Assembly (NCBI RefSeq): GCF_002158995.1
Contig: NZ_LOHF01000001.1
Coordinates: 27,342 to 91,341, forward strand
Origin: Pseudomonas caspiana
GTDB lineage: Bacteria > Pseudomonadota > Gammaproteobacteria > Pseudomonadales > Pseudomonadaceae
Length of the DNA: 64,000 bases
Direction of reading: 5' to 3'
Shown here: piece by piece, positions 36,694 to 47,199 of the stretch
Position numbering within the stretch: the stretch's first letter is position 1
How the letters are laid out: every line of letters begins with the position of its first letter
Notes under the pieces: model-generated
What the model was told of the DNA's origin: nothing
Seen by the model: the letters and a program-made list of their open reading frames with translations, nothing else
Database searches by the model: none
Program-made: the position numbers and the translations under genes

Positions 36694-39600
36694 ACCTGTC
36701 CGGTCCCTTCATACGCAGGCCGGTAGCAACCATGCTGCTGAGCCTGGCGATCATGCTGCTCGGCGGTGTCAGCTTCGGCCTGCTGCCAGTGGCACCGCTG
36801 CCAAACATGGATTTCCCGGTCATCGTGGTGTCCGCGAGTTTGCCGGGGGCCAGCCCCGAGATCATGGCCTCCAGTGTCGCTACACCGCTGGAGCGTTCAC
36901 TGGGTTCGATTGCCGGTATCAACACCATGAGCAGTCGTTCGAGCCAGGGTTCTACGCGGGTCATCCTGCAATTTGATCTGGATCGCGACATCAACGGCGC
37001 GGCGCGAGAAGTGCAGGCGGCGATCAATGCCTCGCGCAATCTGTTGCCCAGCGGCATGCGCAGCATGCCGACCTACAAGAAGGTCAATCCGTCCCAGGCG
37101 CCTATCATGGTCCTGTCGCTGACCTCCGAGGTGCTGGAAAAAGGTGAGCTTTACGATCTGGCGTCGACCATTCTTTCCCAAAGCCTGTCCCAGGTCAGCG
37201 GAGTGGGCGAGGTACAGATCGGCGGCAGCTCGTTGCCAGCGGTGCGCATCGAACTCGAGCCGCAATTGCTTGATCAGTACGGCGTGTCCCTCGATGAGGT
37301 GCGTACGGCAATCAACGCCGCCAACGTGCGTCGTCCGAAGGGCGCGGTGGAAAACTCCAAGTACAACTGGCAAGTACAGGCCAACGACCAACTGGAAAAA
37401 GCCTCGGATTATGAGTCGCTGATCATTCGTTATCAGGATGGCGCAGCGTTGCGCCTCAAGGACGTCGCCAAGGTCAGCGATGGCGTCGAGAACCGCTACA
37501 ACTCAGGTTTCTTCAACAAAAAAGCGGCGGTGCTGCTGGTGATCAACCGGCAGGCGGGGGCCAACATCATTGAGACCGTCGCGCAGATCAAGGCACAGTT
37601 GCCAGCGCTGGAAGCCGTATTGCCCGCCAGCGCCACACTGAATCTGGCACTGGATCGTTCGCCAGTCATCAAGGCGACGCTGCACGAAGCAGAAATGACG
37701 CTGCTGATTGCCGTCATTCTGGTAATCCTTGTGGTTTACCTGTTTCTTGGCAACTTCCGGGCCTCGCTGATTCCGACGCTGGCCGTGCCGGTGTCGCTGG
37801 TGGGCACCTTCGCGATTATGTACCTGTACGGGTTTTCCCTGAATAACCTGTCGCTGATGGCGCTGATTCTGGCCACCGGGCTGGTGGTCGATGACGCCAT
37901 TGTGGTGTTGGAAAACATTTCCCGACACATCGACAAGGGGCTCGCCCCGATGCAGGCGGCGTACCTGGGAGCCAAAGAAGTTGGCTTCACCTTGCTGGCG
38001 ATGAACGTGTCGCTGGTGGCGGTGTTCATCTCGATCCTGTTCATGGGCGGACTGGTGGAAAGCCTGTTTCGCGAGTTCTCGATCACGCTCTCGGCGTCGA
38101 TCATTGTTTCGCTGTTGGTGTCCTTGACGTTGACGCCCATGCTCTGCGCGCGCTGGCTCAAGCCCCATGTGCCGGGCAGCGAGAACAAGTTGCAGCGCTG
38201 GAGCAGCCGGGTCAACGATCGCATGGTCGAGGGCTACGACCGGAGTCTGGGCTGGGTGATGCGCCATCGACGTCTGACGCTGTTCAGTCTGCTGGTGACG
38301 GTGGTGGTGAACGTCGCGTTGTATGTCGTGGTGCCCAAGACATTCTTGCCAACCCAGGACACCGGGCAACTGATGGGCTTCGTGCGGGGGGACGATGGGC
38401 TGTCGTTTACGGTCATGCAACCCAAAATGGAAATATTCCGCGACGCGATTCTTGCCGACCCGGCCGTAGACACAGTGGCAGGCTTCATCGGCGGCACCAA
38501 CGGCACCAACAACGCATTCATGCTGGTACGCCTCAAGCCCATCTCGGAGCGCAAGCTCACCGCCGAGCAGGTGGTGGAGCGCTTGCGCAAGGAAATGCCC
38601 AAAGTGCCAGGCGGGCGGGTATTCCTGTCCCCTGATCAGGATCTGCAGCTGGGGGGCGGCAGGGAGCAGACCACTTCGGCGTATCAGTACATCCTGCAAA
38701 GCGGCGATCTCAATGCACTGCGTCAGTGGTACCCCAAAGTGGTCGCTGCGCTCAAGTCACTGCCGGAGCTGACCGCCATCGACGCCCGCGAAGGACGCGG
38801 TGCCCAGCAAGTCACCCTGCAAGTCGATCGCGATGCCGCCAAACGTCTGGGCATCGATATGGACATGGTCACCGCTGTGCTCAACAACGCCTATAGCCAG
38901 CGTCAGGTGTCGACTATTTACGACAGTCTCAACCAGTACAAAGTGGTGATGGAGGTCAATCCAAAGTTTGCTCAGGATCCTGCCACTCTTGAACAGGTTC
39001 AGGTGATTACCGCTGACGGCAATCGTGTGCCGCTGTCGAGCATTGCTCGCTATGAACGCAGCCTCGCCGATGACACGGTTTCCCATGACGGGCAGTTCGC
39101 TTCGGAGAACATCTCGTTTGATCTGGCCGAAGGCTACAGCCTCGATCAGGCCACCGTCGCCATTGAGCGCGCCGTCGCTGAAGTCGGCTTGCCGTCGGAC
39201 GTCATTGCCAAAATGGCCGGCACTGCCGATGCGTTCGCCGCAACCCAGAAGAGCCAACCGTGGATGATCCTTGGGGCGTTACTGGCGGTCTATCTGGTGC
39301 TGGGTATCCTTTATGAAAGCTACATTCACCCACTCACGATTTTGTCCACGTTGCCGTCGGCCGGGGTAGGGGCTTTGCTCAGCATTTATGTCTTGGGTTC
39401 GCAGTTCAGTCTGATCTCGCTACTGGGGCTGTTTTTGCTGATCGGGGTGGTGAAGAAAAACGCGATTATGATGATCGACCTGGCGCTGCAACTGGAGCGC
39501 GACAGTGGCATGACGCCGGAGGCATCGATTCGCGCTGCCTGCCTGCAACGTCTGCGGCCAATTCTGATGACAACCATGGCGGCCATTCTCGGCGCCTTGC

Positions 39601-39797
39601 CACTGCTGTTGAGCACAGCGGATGGCGCAGAGATGCGTCGTCCATTGGGTCTGTGCATCATTGGCGGTCTGGTCTTCAGCCAAATCCTGACCCTTTACAC
39701 CACCCCGGTGGTTTACCTTTATCTCGACCGTTTACGTCATCGCTTCAACAAATGGCGTGGCGTGCGCACCGATGCCGCTCTGGAAACTCCGCTATGA
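36690..39797 (+). CDS. muxC: RND efflux transporter MuxC (MdtC-like)
   Basis: This 1035-residue protein is paralogous to MuxB. It begins [20 protein letters not shown] and has 12 membrane segments, the Asp pair in [14 protein letters not shown] and [11 protein letters not shown]. Overlap of its ATG with the muxB stop, and of its stop with the opmB ATG, makes a strictly coupled four-gene operon. It is the second subunit of the mixed trimer. Confidence 0.95.
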   Translation: MNLSGPFIRRPVATMLLSLAIMLLGGVSFGLLPVAPLPNMDFPVIVVSASLPGASPEIMASSVATPLERSLGSIAGINTMSSRSSQGSTRVILQFDLDRDINGAAREVQAAINASRNLLPSGMRSMPTYKKVNPSQAPIMVLSLTSEVLEKGELYDLASTILSQSLSQVSGVGEVQIGGSSLPAVRIELEPQLLDQYGVSLDEVRTAINAANVRRPKGAVENSKYNWQVQANDQLEKASDYESLIIRYQDGAALRLKDVAKVSDGVENRYNSGFFNKKAAVLLVINRQAGANIIETVAQIKAQLPALEAVLPASATLNLALDRSPVIKATLHEAEMTLLIAVILVILVVYLFLGNFRASLIPTLAVPVSLVGTFAIMYLYGFSLNNLSLMALILATGLVVDDAIVVLENISRHIDKGLAPMQAAYLGAKEVGFTLLAMNVSLVAVFISILFMGGLVESLFREFSITLSASIIVSLLVSLTLTPMLCARWLKPHVPGSENKLQRWSSRVNDRMVEGYDRSLGWVMRHRRLTLFSLLVTVVVNVALYVVVPKTFLPTQDTGQLMGFVRGDDGLSFTVMQPKMEIFRDAILADPAVDTVAGFIGGTNGTNNAFMLVRLKPISERKLTAEQVVERLRKEMPKVPGGRVFLSPDQDLQLGGGREQTTSAYQYILQSGDLNALRQWYPKVVAALKSLPELTAIDAREGRGAQQVTLQVDRDAAKRLGIDMDMVTAVLNNAYSQRQVSTIYDSLNQYKVVMEVNPKFAQDPATLEQVQVITADGNRVPLSSIARYERSLADDTVSHDGQFASENISFDLAEGYSLDQATVAIERAVAEVGLPSDVIAKMAGTADAFAATQKSQPWMILGALLAVYLVLGILYESYIHPLTILSTLPSAGVGALLSIYVLGSQFSLISLLGLFLLIGVVKKNAIMMIDLALQLERDSGMTPEASIRAACLQRLRPILMTTMAAILGALPLLLSTADGAEMRRPLGLCIIGGLVFSQILTLYTTPVVYLYLDRLRHRFNKWRGVRTDAALETPL

Positions 39798-41272
39798 CTG
39801 CACAGCAGAAGATCAAACCCTTCAAGCACCGGCCTGGACGCACGCTGTGCCTGGCGTTGTGTGTTGCGCTATTGAGCGCCTGTGCGGTCGGCCCGGATTA
39901 CCAAAAGCCTGAAATGGCGACGCCTGCTCAGTTCAAAGCAGCAGAAGGCTGGACCCAGGCCACGCCCAGTGACGCGATTGCCCGAGGAGCCTGGTGGGAA
40001 ATTTACGGCGATGCGCAGCTCAACGGGCTGGTAGAAAAGCTCAACAGCTCCAATCAGACAGTCGCCCAGTACGAGGCGCAGTATCGTCAGGCCAAGGCGC
40101 TGGTGCGCAGTTCTCGCGGAGCGTTCTTCCCGACGCTGGATTTGTCCGCTGGCAAGACCCGTTCAAGCCAGGGCACGGGCAGCAGCAGTTCAAGCCTGAG
40201 CAGTTCCAGCAGTGGTATTCGTGACACCTACAACACCCAGTTGGGTGTCAGCTGGGAAGCGGATATCTGGGGCAAGTTGCGCCGCGGGCTGGAAGCCGAT
40301 ACCGCCAGTGCTCAGGCAAGTCTTGCCGACCTTGCTGCCATGCAGTTGAGCCTGCAATCGGAGCTGGTGCAGAACTACCTGCAGTTGCGGGTGATTGACG
40401 AGCAAAAACGTCTGCTGGAGGCCACAGTCGAGGCGTACCAGCGTTCGTTGACGCTGACCCAGAATCAATACCGCGCCGGAATTTCCGGGCGTGACTCAGT
40501 GGCCCAAGCGCAAACCCAACTGAAAAGTACCCAGGCCGATCTGATCGATCTGGTCTGGCAGCGGGCGCAATTCGAGAATGCGATTGCCGTGCTGATGGGC
40601 CAAGCACCGGCGGATTTCAATCTGGCGGCAACCACATCGATACCGGCGTTGCCGGCGATTCCTCTGGAGTTGCCCTCGCAGTTGCTTGAGCGTCGACCGG
40701 ATATCGCGGCTGCCGAGCGCTCGGTGATGGCGGCAAATGCCAACATCGGTATCGCCAAGGCGGCGTATTACCCGGACCTGACCCTGAGCATGAGCGGCGG
40801 TTACAGCAGCAGCACGTTCTCCAACTGGATCACTTTGCCCAACCGTTTCTGGTCGGTCGGTCCGCAACTGGCGATGACGCTGTTCGACGGCGGTCAGCGT
40901 TCGGCCGAAGTCGACCGCACTGAAGCGGTCTACGATCAGACGGTGGCGCAGTATCGACAGACTGTTCTGACTGGTTTCCAGGAAGTGGAAAATTACCTGA
41001 CCCAGCTCAAAGTCTATGAAGACGAAGCGAGCGTGCGCGCAGAGGCCCTGGATGCAGCCCGTGAGTCGCTGCGCCTCACCAACAATCAATACAAGGCGGG
41101 GCTGATCGGTTATCTGGACGTGGTCAACGTTCAGACCACCGCTCTGAGCAACGAGCGCAGCGTGCTGACCTTGCTGCAAAGCCGTCTGATTGCCAGTGTT
41201 CAACTGATCGCTGCGCTGGGCGGTGGCTGGAACGCGCAGAATGGTCTGGATATTCAGGCGGGTAAAGAGTAG
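39794..41272 (+). CDS. opmB: Outer-membrane efflux lipoprotein OpmB (TolC-like)
   Basis: This encodes 492 residues from the ATG at 39794, which overlaps the muxC stop. A signal with lipobox LLSAC gives lipid-modified Cys30, and the next residues AVGPDYQKP are typical of OprM-type channels. Two outer-membrane-efflux repeats follow (about 65-260 and 280-475). A Ser-rich stretch at about 120-140 is unusual low-complexity sequence. It forms the trimeric exit duct for MuxABC. Confidence 0.94.
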   Translation: MTAQQKIKPFKHRPGRTLCLALCVALLSACAVGPDYQKPEMATPAQFKAAEGWTQATPSDAIARGAWWEIYGDAQLNGLVEKLNSSNQTVAQYEAQYRQAKALVRSSRGAFFPTLDLSAGKTRSSQGTGSSSSSLSSSSSGIRDTYNTQLGVSWEADIWGKLRRGLEADTASAQASLADLAAMQLSLQSELVQNYLQLRVIDEQKRLLEATVEAYQRSLTLTQNQYRAGISGRDSVAQAQTQLKSTQADLIDLVWQRAQFENAIAVLMGQAPADFNLAATTSIPALPAIPLELPSQLLERRPDIAAAERSVMAANANIGIAKAAYYPDLTLSMSGGYSSSTFSNWITLPNRFWSVGPQLAMTLFDGGQRSAEVDRTEAVYDQTVAQYRQTVLTGFQEVENYLTQLKVYEDEASVRAEALDAARESLRLTNNQYKAGLIGYLDVVNVQTTALSNERSVLTLLQSRLIASVQLIAALGGGWNAQNGLDIQAGKE

Positions 41273-41506
41273 GGACTGATTTCGCTGCGGTGATTCATGA
41301 AGAGCTTGAGTTGGAATCCGATCAAGCTCTGCTCCCACTGGAGCGACAGCTTTCACGTTGGCTCACACTTATCACATCGAATACTTCTGGTTGATGGCTA
41401 TGCGCCATATTTTCGACGAGTGACCGCCACACCCTAATGAACAAACGGTAGAATCGTGTTTTTGACTGGGCATGGATACGCTCATTTATCCAGGTCGCGG
41501 TCATCC

Positions 41507-43594
41507 ATGCTGATTGGCAGTTACTCCACCTCGTTGGTGCTGGTTTCAATTTTCGTCGCAATCCTCGCTTCCTACACCGCCCTTGATCTTGCCGGGCGGA
41601 TTGCTTCGGCGAAAGGGCGGGCCGCGGCCATCTGGATGGCTGGTGGCGCTTGCTCCATGGGCGTTGGCATCTGGTCCATGCACTTTATCGGCATGCTGGC
41701 GTTCGATTTGCCTATCGAACTGGCCTTCGATGTCCCCATTACCTGCCTGTCCTTGATGATTGCCATTCTGTCCTCAGGGTTTGCCCTGTGGCTGGTCGGC
41801 CAGCCGCAAATGCCTGCGTCATTGCTGGGGTTGGGGGCAGTATTCATGGGCGCAGGCATTAGCGCTATGCACTACATCGGCATGGCGTCCCTTCGCATGT
41901 ATCCGGGGATAACCTATGAGCCCGCCACCGTGCTGGCTTCACTGGGGATTGCCATTGCGGCTTCGGCTGCCGGGCTCTGGATCGCCTTTCAGCTGCGTCA
42001 ACAGACCCCGCATGTGCTGCTCGCCCGTGGCGCTGCGGCAGTGGTAATGGGGATGGCGATCGTCGGCATGCATTACACCGGGATGGCTGCCGCCAGCTTT
42101 TCCGATGACAGTTTCTGCGGCGCGCTCGCTGACGGCATTCACTTCAGCGGGCTGTTCTCACTGGTGTTGGTGGCGACCCTGGCGGTATTGACGTTCACGT
42201 TGCTGACGTCAATTCTCGATGCAAGGCTTGAGGCCAGAACCGCAGAGCTGTCCCAATCCCTGATCAGCCTCAATCGCGAGCTGACGCATCAAGCGCTGCA
42301 CGACACGCTGACGGGCTTGCCTAACCGGGTTTTGCTGGCCGAGCGTATTGATCAGGCTATGCAACGTATTGATACCGGAGGCGGCTGCTTTGCCCTGATG
42401 TTCATGGACCTTGACGGCTTCAAACCGGTCAACGATGCCTTTGGGCATCATGTCGGGGACCAGTTGCTGCGCGATGTGGGGCTGCGTTTACGGGCCAATC
42501 TGCATCGCCGCGATACATTGGCGCGCATCGGCGGTGATGAGTTTGTACTGCTGGTGGAGGTGGAAGATATTCATGATGCGCCGAGCATCGCCGCACGACA
42601 GGTCAATCTGATTGCACAGCCGTTCCATATCGCCGATCAACTGCTGCAAATCTCAGTCAGTATCGGCATCGCGCTTTATCCGGGGTGCGGGCAGAGTCAG
42701 GAAGAGCTGCTGATGAACGCCGATGCTGCGATGTACCACGCCAAGGCCGCCGGCAAAAACGGTTATAGCTTCTTCGACGCCAGCATGAACACCAACGCGC
42801 GCAATCAGCTGGAGTTGTTGCAGGAACTGCGTGTTGCCCTCAAATACAAACACTTCTGCCTGTTCTATCAGCCTAAGTTCGATGCCGTCAGCGGCAAACC
42901 TGTCGGTGCCGAGGCACTGTTGCGCTGGAATCATCCGCAGAAAGGTCTGTTGTTGCCGGACGCCTTTATTGGCCTTGCAGAAAAGACCGGGCTGATTGTG
43001 AGTATCGGCGAGTGGGTCCTGGATGAAGCGTGCCGACAGATGCGTATCTGGGCAGACATGGGGTATGACGACTGGCGCATTGCGGTCAATCTTTCGACCC
43101 TGCAGTTCTGCCATTCCAGTCTGGTGGACACGGTTGCGAAAGCGCTGGAACGTCATCGTCTTCCCGCCAATAGCCTGACCCTGGAAATCACTGAAACCAC
43201 CGCAATGAGTGACGCCGACGCGAGCGTTGCCGTCCTGCGCCAGCTATCGGAAATGGGCGTTGATCTGTCCATTGATGATTTCGGCACCGGGTATTCGAGC
43301 CTGATGTATCTCAAGCGGCTGCCCGCCAACGAGCTGAAAATTGATCGCGGTTTTGTCCGTGATCTGGAGCATGACAGCGATGATGCGGCGATCATTTCCG
43401 CTATTGTCGCGGTGGGGCAGGCGCTGAATCTGCGGATCGTCGCCGAAGGCATCGAGACCGATCGCCAGCAGCGTTTCCTGACCCGGCTGGGGTGTGATTC
43501 CCTGCAAGGCTATCTGCTTGGCCATCCGCTGCCGCCCGAGCGCTTCATGGCTGAAATCGACGCCGCCAGAGGCGTTACCGCTCTGGCGGTCTAG
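41507..43594 (+). CDS. MHYT-GGDEF-EAL cyclic-di-GMP enzyme
   Basis: The protein is 695 residues from the ATG at 41507. Seven N-terminal membrane segments hold three MHYT-type motifs (SMHFIGM, AMHYIGM, GMHYTGM), a proposed copper or gas sensor. The GGDEF domain is intact (RIGGDEFVLL, about residue 340), and the EAL domain has GAEALLRW, DDFGTGYSSL and EGIET. Both synthase and phosphodiesterase activities are therefore possible. It is likely an inner-membrane sensor that sets c-di-GMP levels and so biofilm or motility. It stands alone after opmB. Confidence 0.93.
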   Translation: MLIGSYSTSLVLVSIFVAILASYTALDLAGRIASAKGRAAAIWMAGGACSMGVGIWSMHFIGMLAFDLPIELAFDVPITCLSLMIAILSSGFALWLVGQPQMPASLLGLGAVFMGAGISAMHYIGMASLRMYPGITYEPATVLASLGIAIAASAAGLWIAFQLRQQTPHVLLARGAAAVVMGMAIVGMHYTGMAAASFSDDSFCGALADGIHFSGLFSLVLVATLAVLTFTLLTSILDARLEARTAELSQSLISLNRELTHQALHDTLTGLPNRVLLAERIDQAMQRIDTGGGCFALMFMDLDGFKPVNDAFGHHVGDQLLRDVGLRLRANLHRRDTLARIGGDEFVLLVEVEDIHDAPSIAARQVNLIAQPFHIADQLLQISVSIGIALYPGCGQSQEELLMNADAAMYHAKAAGKNGYSFFDASMNTNARNQLELLQELRVALKYKHFCLFYQPKFDAVSGKPVGAEALLRWNHPQKGLLLPDAFIGLAEKTGLIVSIGEWVLDEACRQMRIWADMGYDDWRIAVNLSTLQFCHSSLVDTVAKALERHRLPANSLTLEITETTAMSDADASVAVLRQLSEMGVDLSIDDFGTGYSSLMYLKRLPANELKIDRGFVRDLEHDSDDAAIISAIVAVGQALNLRIVAEGIETDRQQRFLTRLGCDSLQGYLLGHPLPPERFMAEIDAARGVTALAV

Positions 43595-43690
43595 ACTGGT
43601 AATCTTCGAACAGTTTCTGACACCTCGTTGCTGTGCAGTGAAGGTTGGCTTTTATCAAACAATGCAGTTTTCCAGATTGGACGCATCCCA

Positions 43691-43776
43691 GTAGCTCACC
43701 GAGGTTACGAACCCAGCGATCACGGTATGTCTGACACTCCGCCCTCGCGGACCTCGTGTCCTCGGCGAGCACCTAA
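43691..43776. repeat. Decayed REPIN (GTAGCTCACCGAGGTTACGA family)
   Basis: The sequence from GTAGCTCACCGAGGTTACGA to CTCGGCGAGCACCTA resembles the intact REPIN at 63411-63502 with several substitutions that weaken the stem. The remaining bases from 43595 to 43894 show nothing else. Confidence 0.7.
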
Positions 43777-43894
43777 AGATCGAATGGTTGCCTGGATTCA
43801 GCAAGGTGCCAGTTTTTGCAGGGGATGCAATTTCAATTCAGCATTTCAGCGTTTCGTTTGATCAGCGTCATGCGTACTTCTACAGGAGACATTT

Positions 43895-44644
43895 ATGGAT
43901 AAAGTTCTCATCATCACGGGCGGTTCCCGTGGTATTGGCGCCGCCACTGCATTGCTTGCAGCAGCGCAAGGCTACCGGATCTGCATCAACTACCTTTCCG
44001 ATCACCAGGTTGCCGAAAAGATCTGTGACCAGATCCGCGCATTGGGTGCATCAGTCATCGCCGTTCAGGCTGATGTCAGCAACGAAGATGAAATTGTCCG
44101 GCTTTTCGCCAGAGTTGATGCTGAGTTCGGGCCGGTGACCCATCTGGTCAACAATGCTGCAACCGTCGCTCATGCGTCCCGTGTCGAAGAACTGACCGAG
44201 TTCCGCCTGCTGAAAATGATGATGACCAACGTGGTCGGTCCGATTCTATGCAGCAAGCACGCGTTGCTGCGCATGTCGCCGCGTCACGGTGGCAAAGGCG
44301 GCAGCATCGTCAATGTGTCCTCGGTGGCATCGCGTCTCGGCTCACCCGGCGAATACGTTGATTACGCAGCCTCCAAAGGCGCGCTCGACACCTTCACCAC
44401 CGGTCTGGCCCGCGAAGTGGCAGGCGAGGGCATACGCGTCAATGCCGTGCGGCCAGGCTATATATTTACCGACTTCCATGCCTTGAGCGGCGACCCGCAG
44501 CGTGTCAGCAAGCTGGAGCCCGGCATACCCATGGGCCGTGGCGGCGTCGCCGAAGAAGTTGCCGAAGCGATTGTCTGGTTGCTCTCGGAGAAGGCGTCGT
44601 ATGCGACCGGTACATTCATCGATCTCGGCGGTGGCCGCTCCTAG
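43895..44644 (+). CDS. SDR-family oxidoreductase
   Basis: This 249-residue classical SDR has ITGGSRGIGAA (NAD(P) loop, about 7-17), NNAATVAHASR, catalytic Ser in NVSSVASRLG, YAASKGA for Tyr and Lys (about 154-160), and the C-terminal GTFIDLGGGRS. It resembles sugar or glucose dehydrogenase-like and FabG-like enzymes, and the substrate is unknown. The Asn-Tyr after the second strand suggests NADP preference. AGGAGA precedes the ATG. Its TAG stop lies in a CTAG that also gives the stop of the convergent MocR gene. Confidence 0.9.
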   Translation: MDKVLIITGGSRGIGAATALLAAAQGYRICINYLSDHQVAEKICDQIRALGASVIAVQADVSNEDEIVRLFARVDAEFGPVTHLVNNAATVAHASRVEELTEFRLLKMMMTNVVGPILCSKHALLRMSPRHGGKGGSIVNVSSVASRLGSPGEYVDYAASKGALDTFTTGLAREVAGEGIRVNAVRPGYIFTDFHALSGDPQRVSKLEPGIPMGRGGVAEEVAEAIVWLLSEKASYATGTFIDLGGGRS

Positions 44645-46098
44645 TTCGTCACCATCGAGTGAATGATCCGTCCCAGGGTCTGCATGGCTTTATCCGATGC
44701 ATCGTTCCAGATGCCGCCATAGTTGAGGCGAATGCAGTGACCAAAGCGTCGGGTCGGAGAAAAGATCGGTCCCGGTGCGATGCTGATTCCTTGGGCCAGC
44801 GCTGTTTTGAACACTTGCAGCGAGTCCACCTGCTCCGGCAGTTCCAGCCACAGGAAATAGCCGCCTTCTGGCTGACTGACTCTGGTCTGCCCCGGAAAGT
44901 ATCGGGCAATGGCGCCTAGCATCGCCCGCTGCTGATCCTCGAGGGCGTAGCGCAATTTACGCAGGTGTCGGTCATAACCGCCGTGCTGTAGATAGTCGGC
45001 AATTGCCGCCTGAGCGGGCATTGACGCACACAGTGAGGTCATCAGCTTCAGGCGTTCGATTTTCTGTGCATAACGCCCGGCGGCTACCCAACCAATTCGG
45101 TAACCAGGGGCCAGGCTTTTGGCGAACGAACCGCAATGCAGCACCAGACCTTCGGTATCGAAAGCCTTGGCCGGTTTTGGCGCATGGGGACCGTAATACA
45201 GTTCTGCGTAGACGTCGTCTTCAATCAGCGGTACCTGATGTTCTCGAAGCAACTCCACCAACGACCGCTTTCGCGCTTCAGGGACCAGCGCGCCAGTGGG
45301 GTTCTGGAAGCTGGTCATGCACCAGCACGCCTTGATCGGGTGGCGCTGGAGCGTCTGCGCCAGGATGTCCAGATCGATCCCGTCGCGTGGATGGACCGGG
45401 ATTTCCACCGCTTTGAGTTTCAGGCGTTCCAGGACCTGCAAACAGGCATAAAACGCCGGAGCCTCGATGGCAACCAGATCGCCGGGCTGCGTGACGGCCT
45501 GCAGACACAGATTGAGCGCTTCCAGTGCGCCATTGGTAATCAGCAGTTCCTCCATGGGCAGTATCAGCCCGCCGACCATGTAGCGCAGAGCAATCTGGCG
45601 CCGCAGTTGCGGGTGGCCCGGCGACATGTCGGTGACCACCATGCGCGGGTCCATGTCCCGACTCGCGCTGGCCAGTGAGCGTGACAAACGCTGCATCGGG
45701 AACAGCATCGGGCTGGGGAACGCAGAGCCAAAGGGCACGGTGTTCGGGTCTTTGATGGAGCCCAGCACGGAGAACACCAACTCGCTGACATCCACCTCAG
45801 TGGACTCACCCACCTGAGGGGCTGTCAGCGGTTCGCTGAAGCTGCGACCGGATTGATCCAGCGCCTTGGCATTGACGAAATAGCCGGAGCGCGGCCGGGC
45901 ACGAATCAACCCACGCCGTTCCAACAGGTAATACGCTTGAAACACGGTCGATGGGCTGATGCCGTGGGTTTGACTCGCATAGCGTACCGAGGGCACGCGC
46001 TGCCCGGGAGCCAGCACGCCGGTTCTGATCAGTTCGGCGATATTATCGGCGTATTGTTCGTAGCGCTTCATGAGGTCTCGCGGGCTCTGCTCGATCAT
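44641..46098 (-). CDS. MocR/PdxR-type regulator (GntR HTH + aminotransferase domain)
   Basis: This 485-residue protein has an N-terminal GntR winged helix (residues about 10-75: YADNIAELIRTGVLAPGQRVPSVR, then ISPSTVFQAYYLLERRGLI). A fold-type I aminotransferase domain (about 110-480) follows. The PLP-binding Lys lies in GSFAKSLAPGYRIGW, and the Asp of the pyridine ring in PLIEDDVYAEL. MocR proteins sense PLP with an amino compound and control genes for vitamin B6, GABA, taurine or similar. The target here is unknown. Confidence 0.92.
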   Translation of the reverse strand: MIEQSPRDLMKRYEQYADNIAELIRTGVLAPGQRVPSVRYASQTHGISPSTVFQAYYLLERRGLIRARPRSGYFVNAKALDQSGRSFSEPLTAPQVGESTEVDVSELVFSVLGSIKDPNTVPFGSAFPSPMLFPMQRLSRSLASASRDMDPRMVVTDMSPGHPQLRRQIALRYMVGGLILPMEELLITNGALEALNLCLQAVTQPGDLVAIEAPAFYACLQVLERLKLKAVEIPVHPRDGIDLDILAQTLQRHPIKACWCMTSFQNPTGALVPEARKRSLVELLREHQVPLIEDDVYAELYYGPHAPKPAKAFDTEGLVLHCGSFAKSLAPGYRIGWVAAGRYAQKIERLKLMTSLCASMPAQAAIADYLQHGGYDRHLRKLRYALEDQQRAMLGAIARYFPGQTRVSQPEGGYFLWLELPEQVDSLQVFKTALAQGISIAPGPIFSPTRRFGHCIRLNYGGIWNDASDKAMQTLGRIIHSMVTN

Positions 46099-46224
46099 CC
46101 TGGGCGCTCATCTCTATCACTAAAACAGTCAGCGATAGGGTGAGCGTTCAGGTGTATTGAGAACAGAGCCAGCTTAACGATAAAAAACCGGATCAGATAC
46201 CACCGGCCATGGGGTATTGCTGGG

Positions 46225-46473
46225 TCAGATTACTGTCAGCGTACCCGGTTCATCCCGGTCCACGGTGTGATGGCGCAAGTCTTTGGCGCTGTAGAGGGTG
46301 AGGGCGTCGGCTTCTGCTTCAGTGATGGGCACCTTGACGCCATCAATCTCCGCTTCAGACATATGGGTTTCATCGTTGGTGGTGATCGATACGTCAGCAG
46401 TAACACTGCTGTAGCGCACCCCGTCGATTTCGGCTGAACAGTGCTGGTTGGTCGAATCGAATAGCAAAGGCAT
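46225..46473 (-). CDS. Small hypothetical protein, DUF3203-like
   Basis: This is an 82-residue acidic protein with two similar halves (CSAEIDGVRY and SEAEIDGVKVP), ending LRHHTVDRDEPGTLTVI. It resembles the Pseudomonas-restricted DUF3203 group as I remember it; that assignment is tentative. The ribosome site AAGGAGATCACC is strong. No signal peptide. The gap to the MocR gene has no feature of note. Confidence 0.75.
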   Translation of the reverse strand: MPLLFDSTNQHCSAEIDGVRYSSVTADVSITTNDETHMSEAEIDGVKVPITEAEADALTLYSAKDLRHHTVDRDEPGTLTVI

Positions 46474-46659
46474 GGTGATCTCCTTTTCACATGGACTACC
46501 TGATTTACGACCTTGCCGACGACTGAGTGTTAGTTCAGCACTCCTGCCGCTTGTCGCTGTCCATTTGCCTACAGAAAGTCATACCGGGTGCAGGCTCTCT
46601 GCGAAGCTTTTGCAGGAGCTGCCGGGTTTGTCCCTCAAGATCCTCCCCAAGGAGCAACA

Positions 46660-47190
46660 ATGAATGCATGGTGGCAAGAAGTCTGGGTAACGCTGCAATC
46701 CGAATTTTCCGATATCACTGATGCCTCACAACTAACCCGAATCACAGTGCGGCTCACGCTTGCGGCCGTGCTGGGCGGGATTCTGGGGTTTGAACGGGAG
46801 CACAAGGGCAAGGCCGCAGGTGTACGCACGCATATGCTGGTGGCGATGGGCGCGGCCCTGTTTGTTCTCGCTCCAGACATGTCGGGTGCTGACGACGCTG
46901 CTCTGAGCCGGGTGATTCAAGGCATCGTCGCTGGTATTGGCTTTCTGGGGGCCGGGACGATCCTCAAGGATCGCGCGCAACACACCGATCAGGTCAAGGG
47001 CCTGACCACCTCCGCAGGGTTATGGATGACCGCCGCAATCGGAATCGCGGCGGGTATGGGGCGTGAGGCCACGGCGGTATTAAGTACCGTTTTGGCCTTG
47101 GGGATCCTGAGTCTGATGCCAATAGTGGTCAATAAAATCGACCCTTCCGAAGAAAATCCGGACAAACAGGACGGCTCGGAAAAACCCTGA
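46660..47190 (+). CDS. MgtC/SapB-family membrane protein
   Basis: This encodes 176 residues from the ATG at 46660, where AAGGAGCAACA gives a clear ribosome site; earlier in-frame starts would add a soluble tail. Four to five membrane segments carry the MgtC signatures GFEREHKGKAAGVRTHMLVAMG and GIGFLGAGTI. The tail is charged (NKIDPSEENPDKQDGSEKP). In this family MgtC supports growth at low magnesium and inside macrophages by inhibiting ATP synthase. This short form, without the C-terminal cytosolic domain, is closer to SapB/YhiD-like proteins. Confidence 0.9.
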   Translation: MNAWWQEVWVTLQSEFSDITDASQLTRITVRLTLAAVLGGILGFEREHKGKAAGVRTHMLVAMGAALFVLAPDMSGADDAALSRVIQGIVAGIGFLGAGTILKDRAQHTDQVKGLTTSAGLWMTAAIGIAAGMGREATAVLSTVLALGILSLMPIVVNKIDPSEENPDKQDGSEKP

Positions 47191-47199
47191 CGGGCACCG

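Noticed and set aside
39653..39793. An upstream extension of opmB.
   Set aside because: It lies inside muxC and would bury the lipoprotein signal; the ATG at 39794 fits the ATGA coupling pattern.
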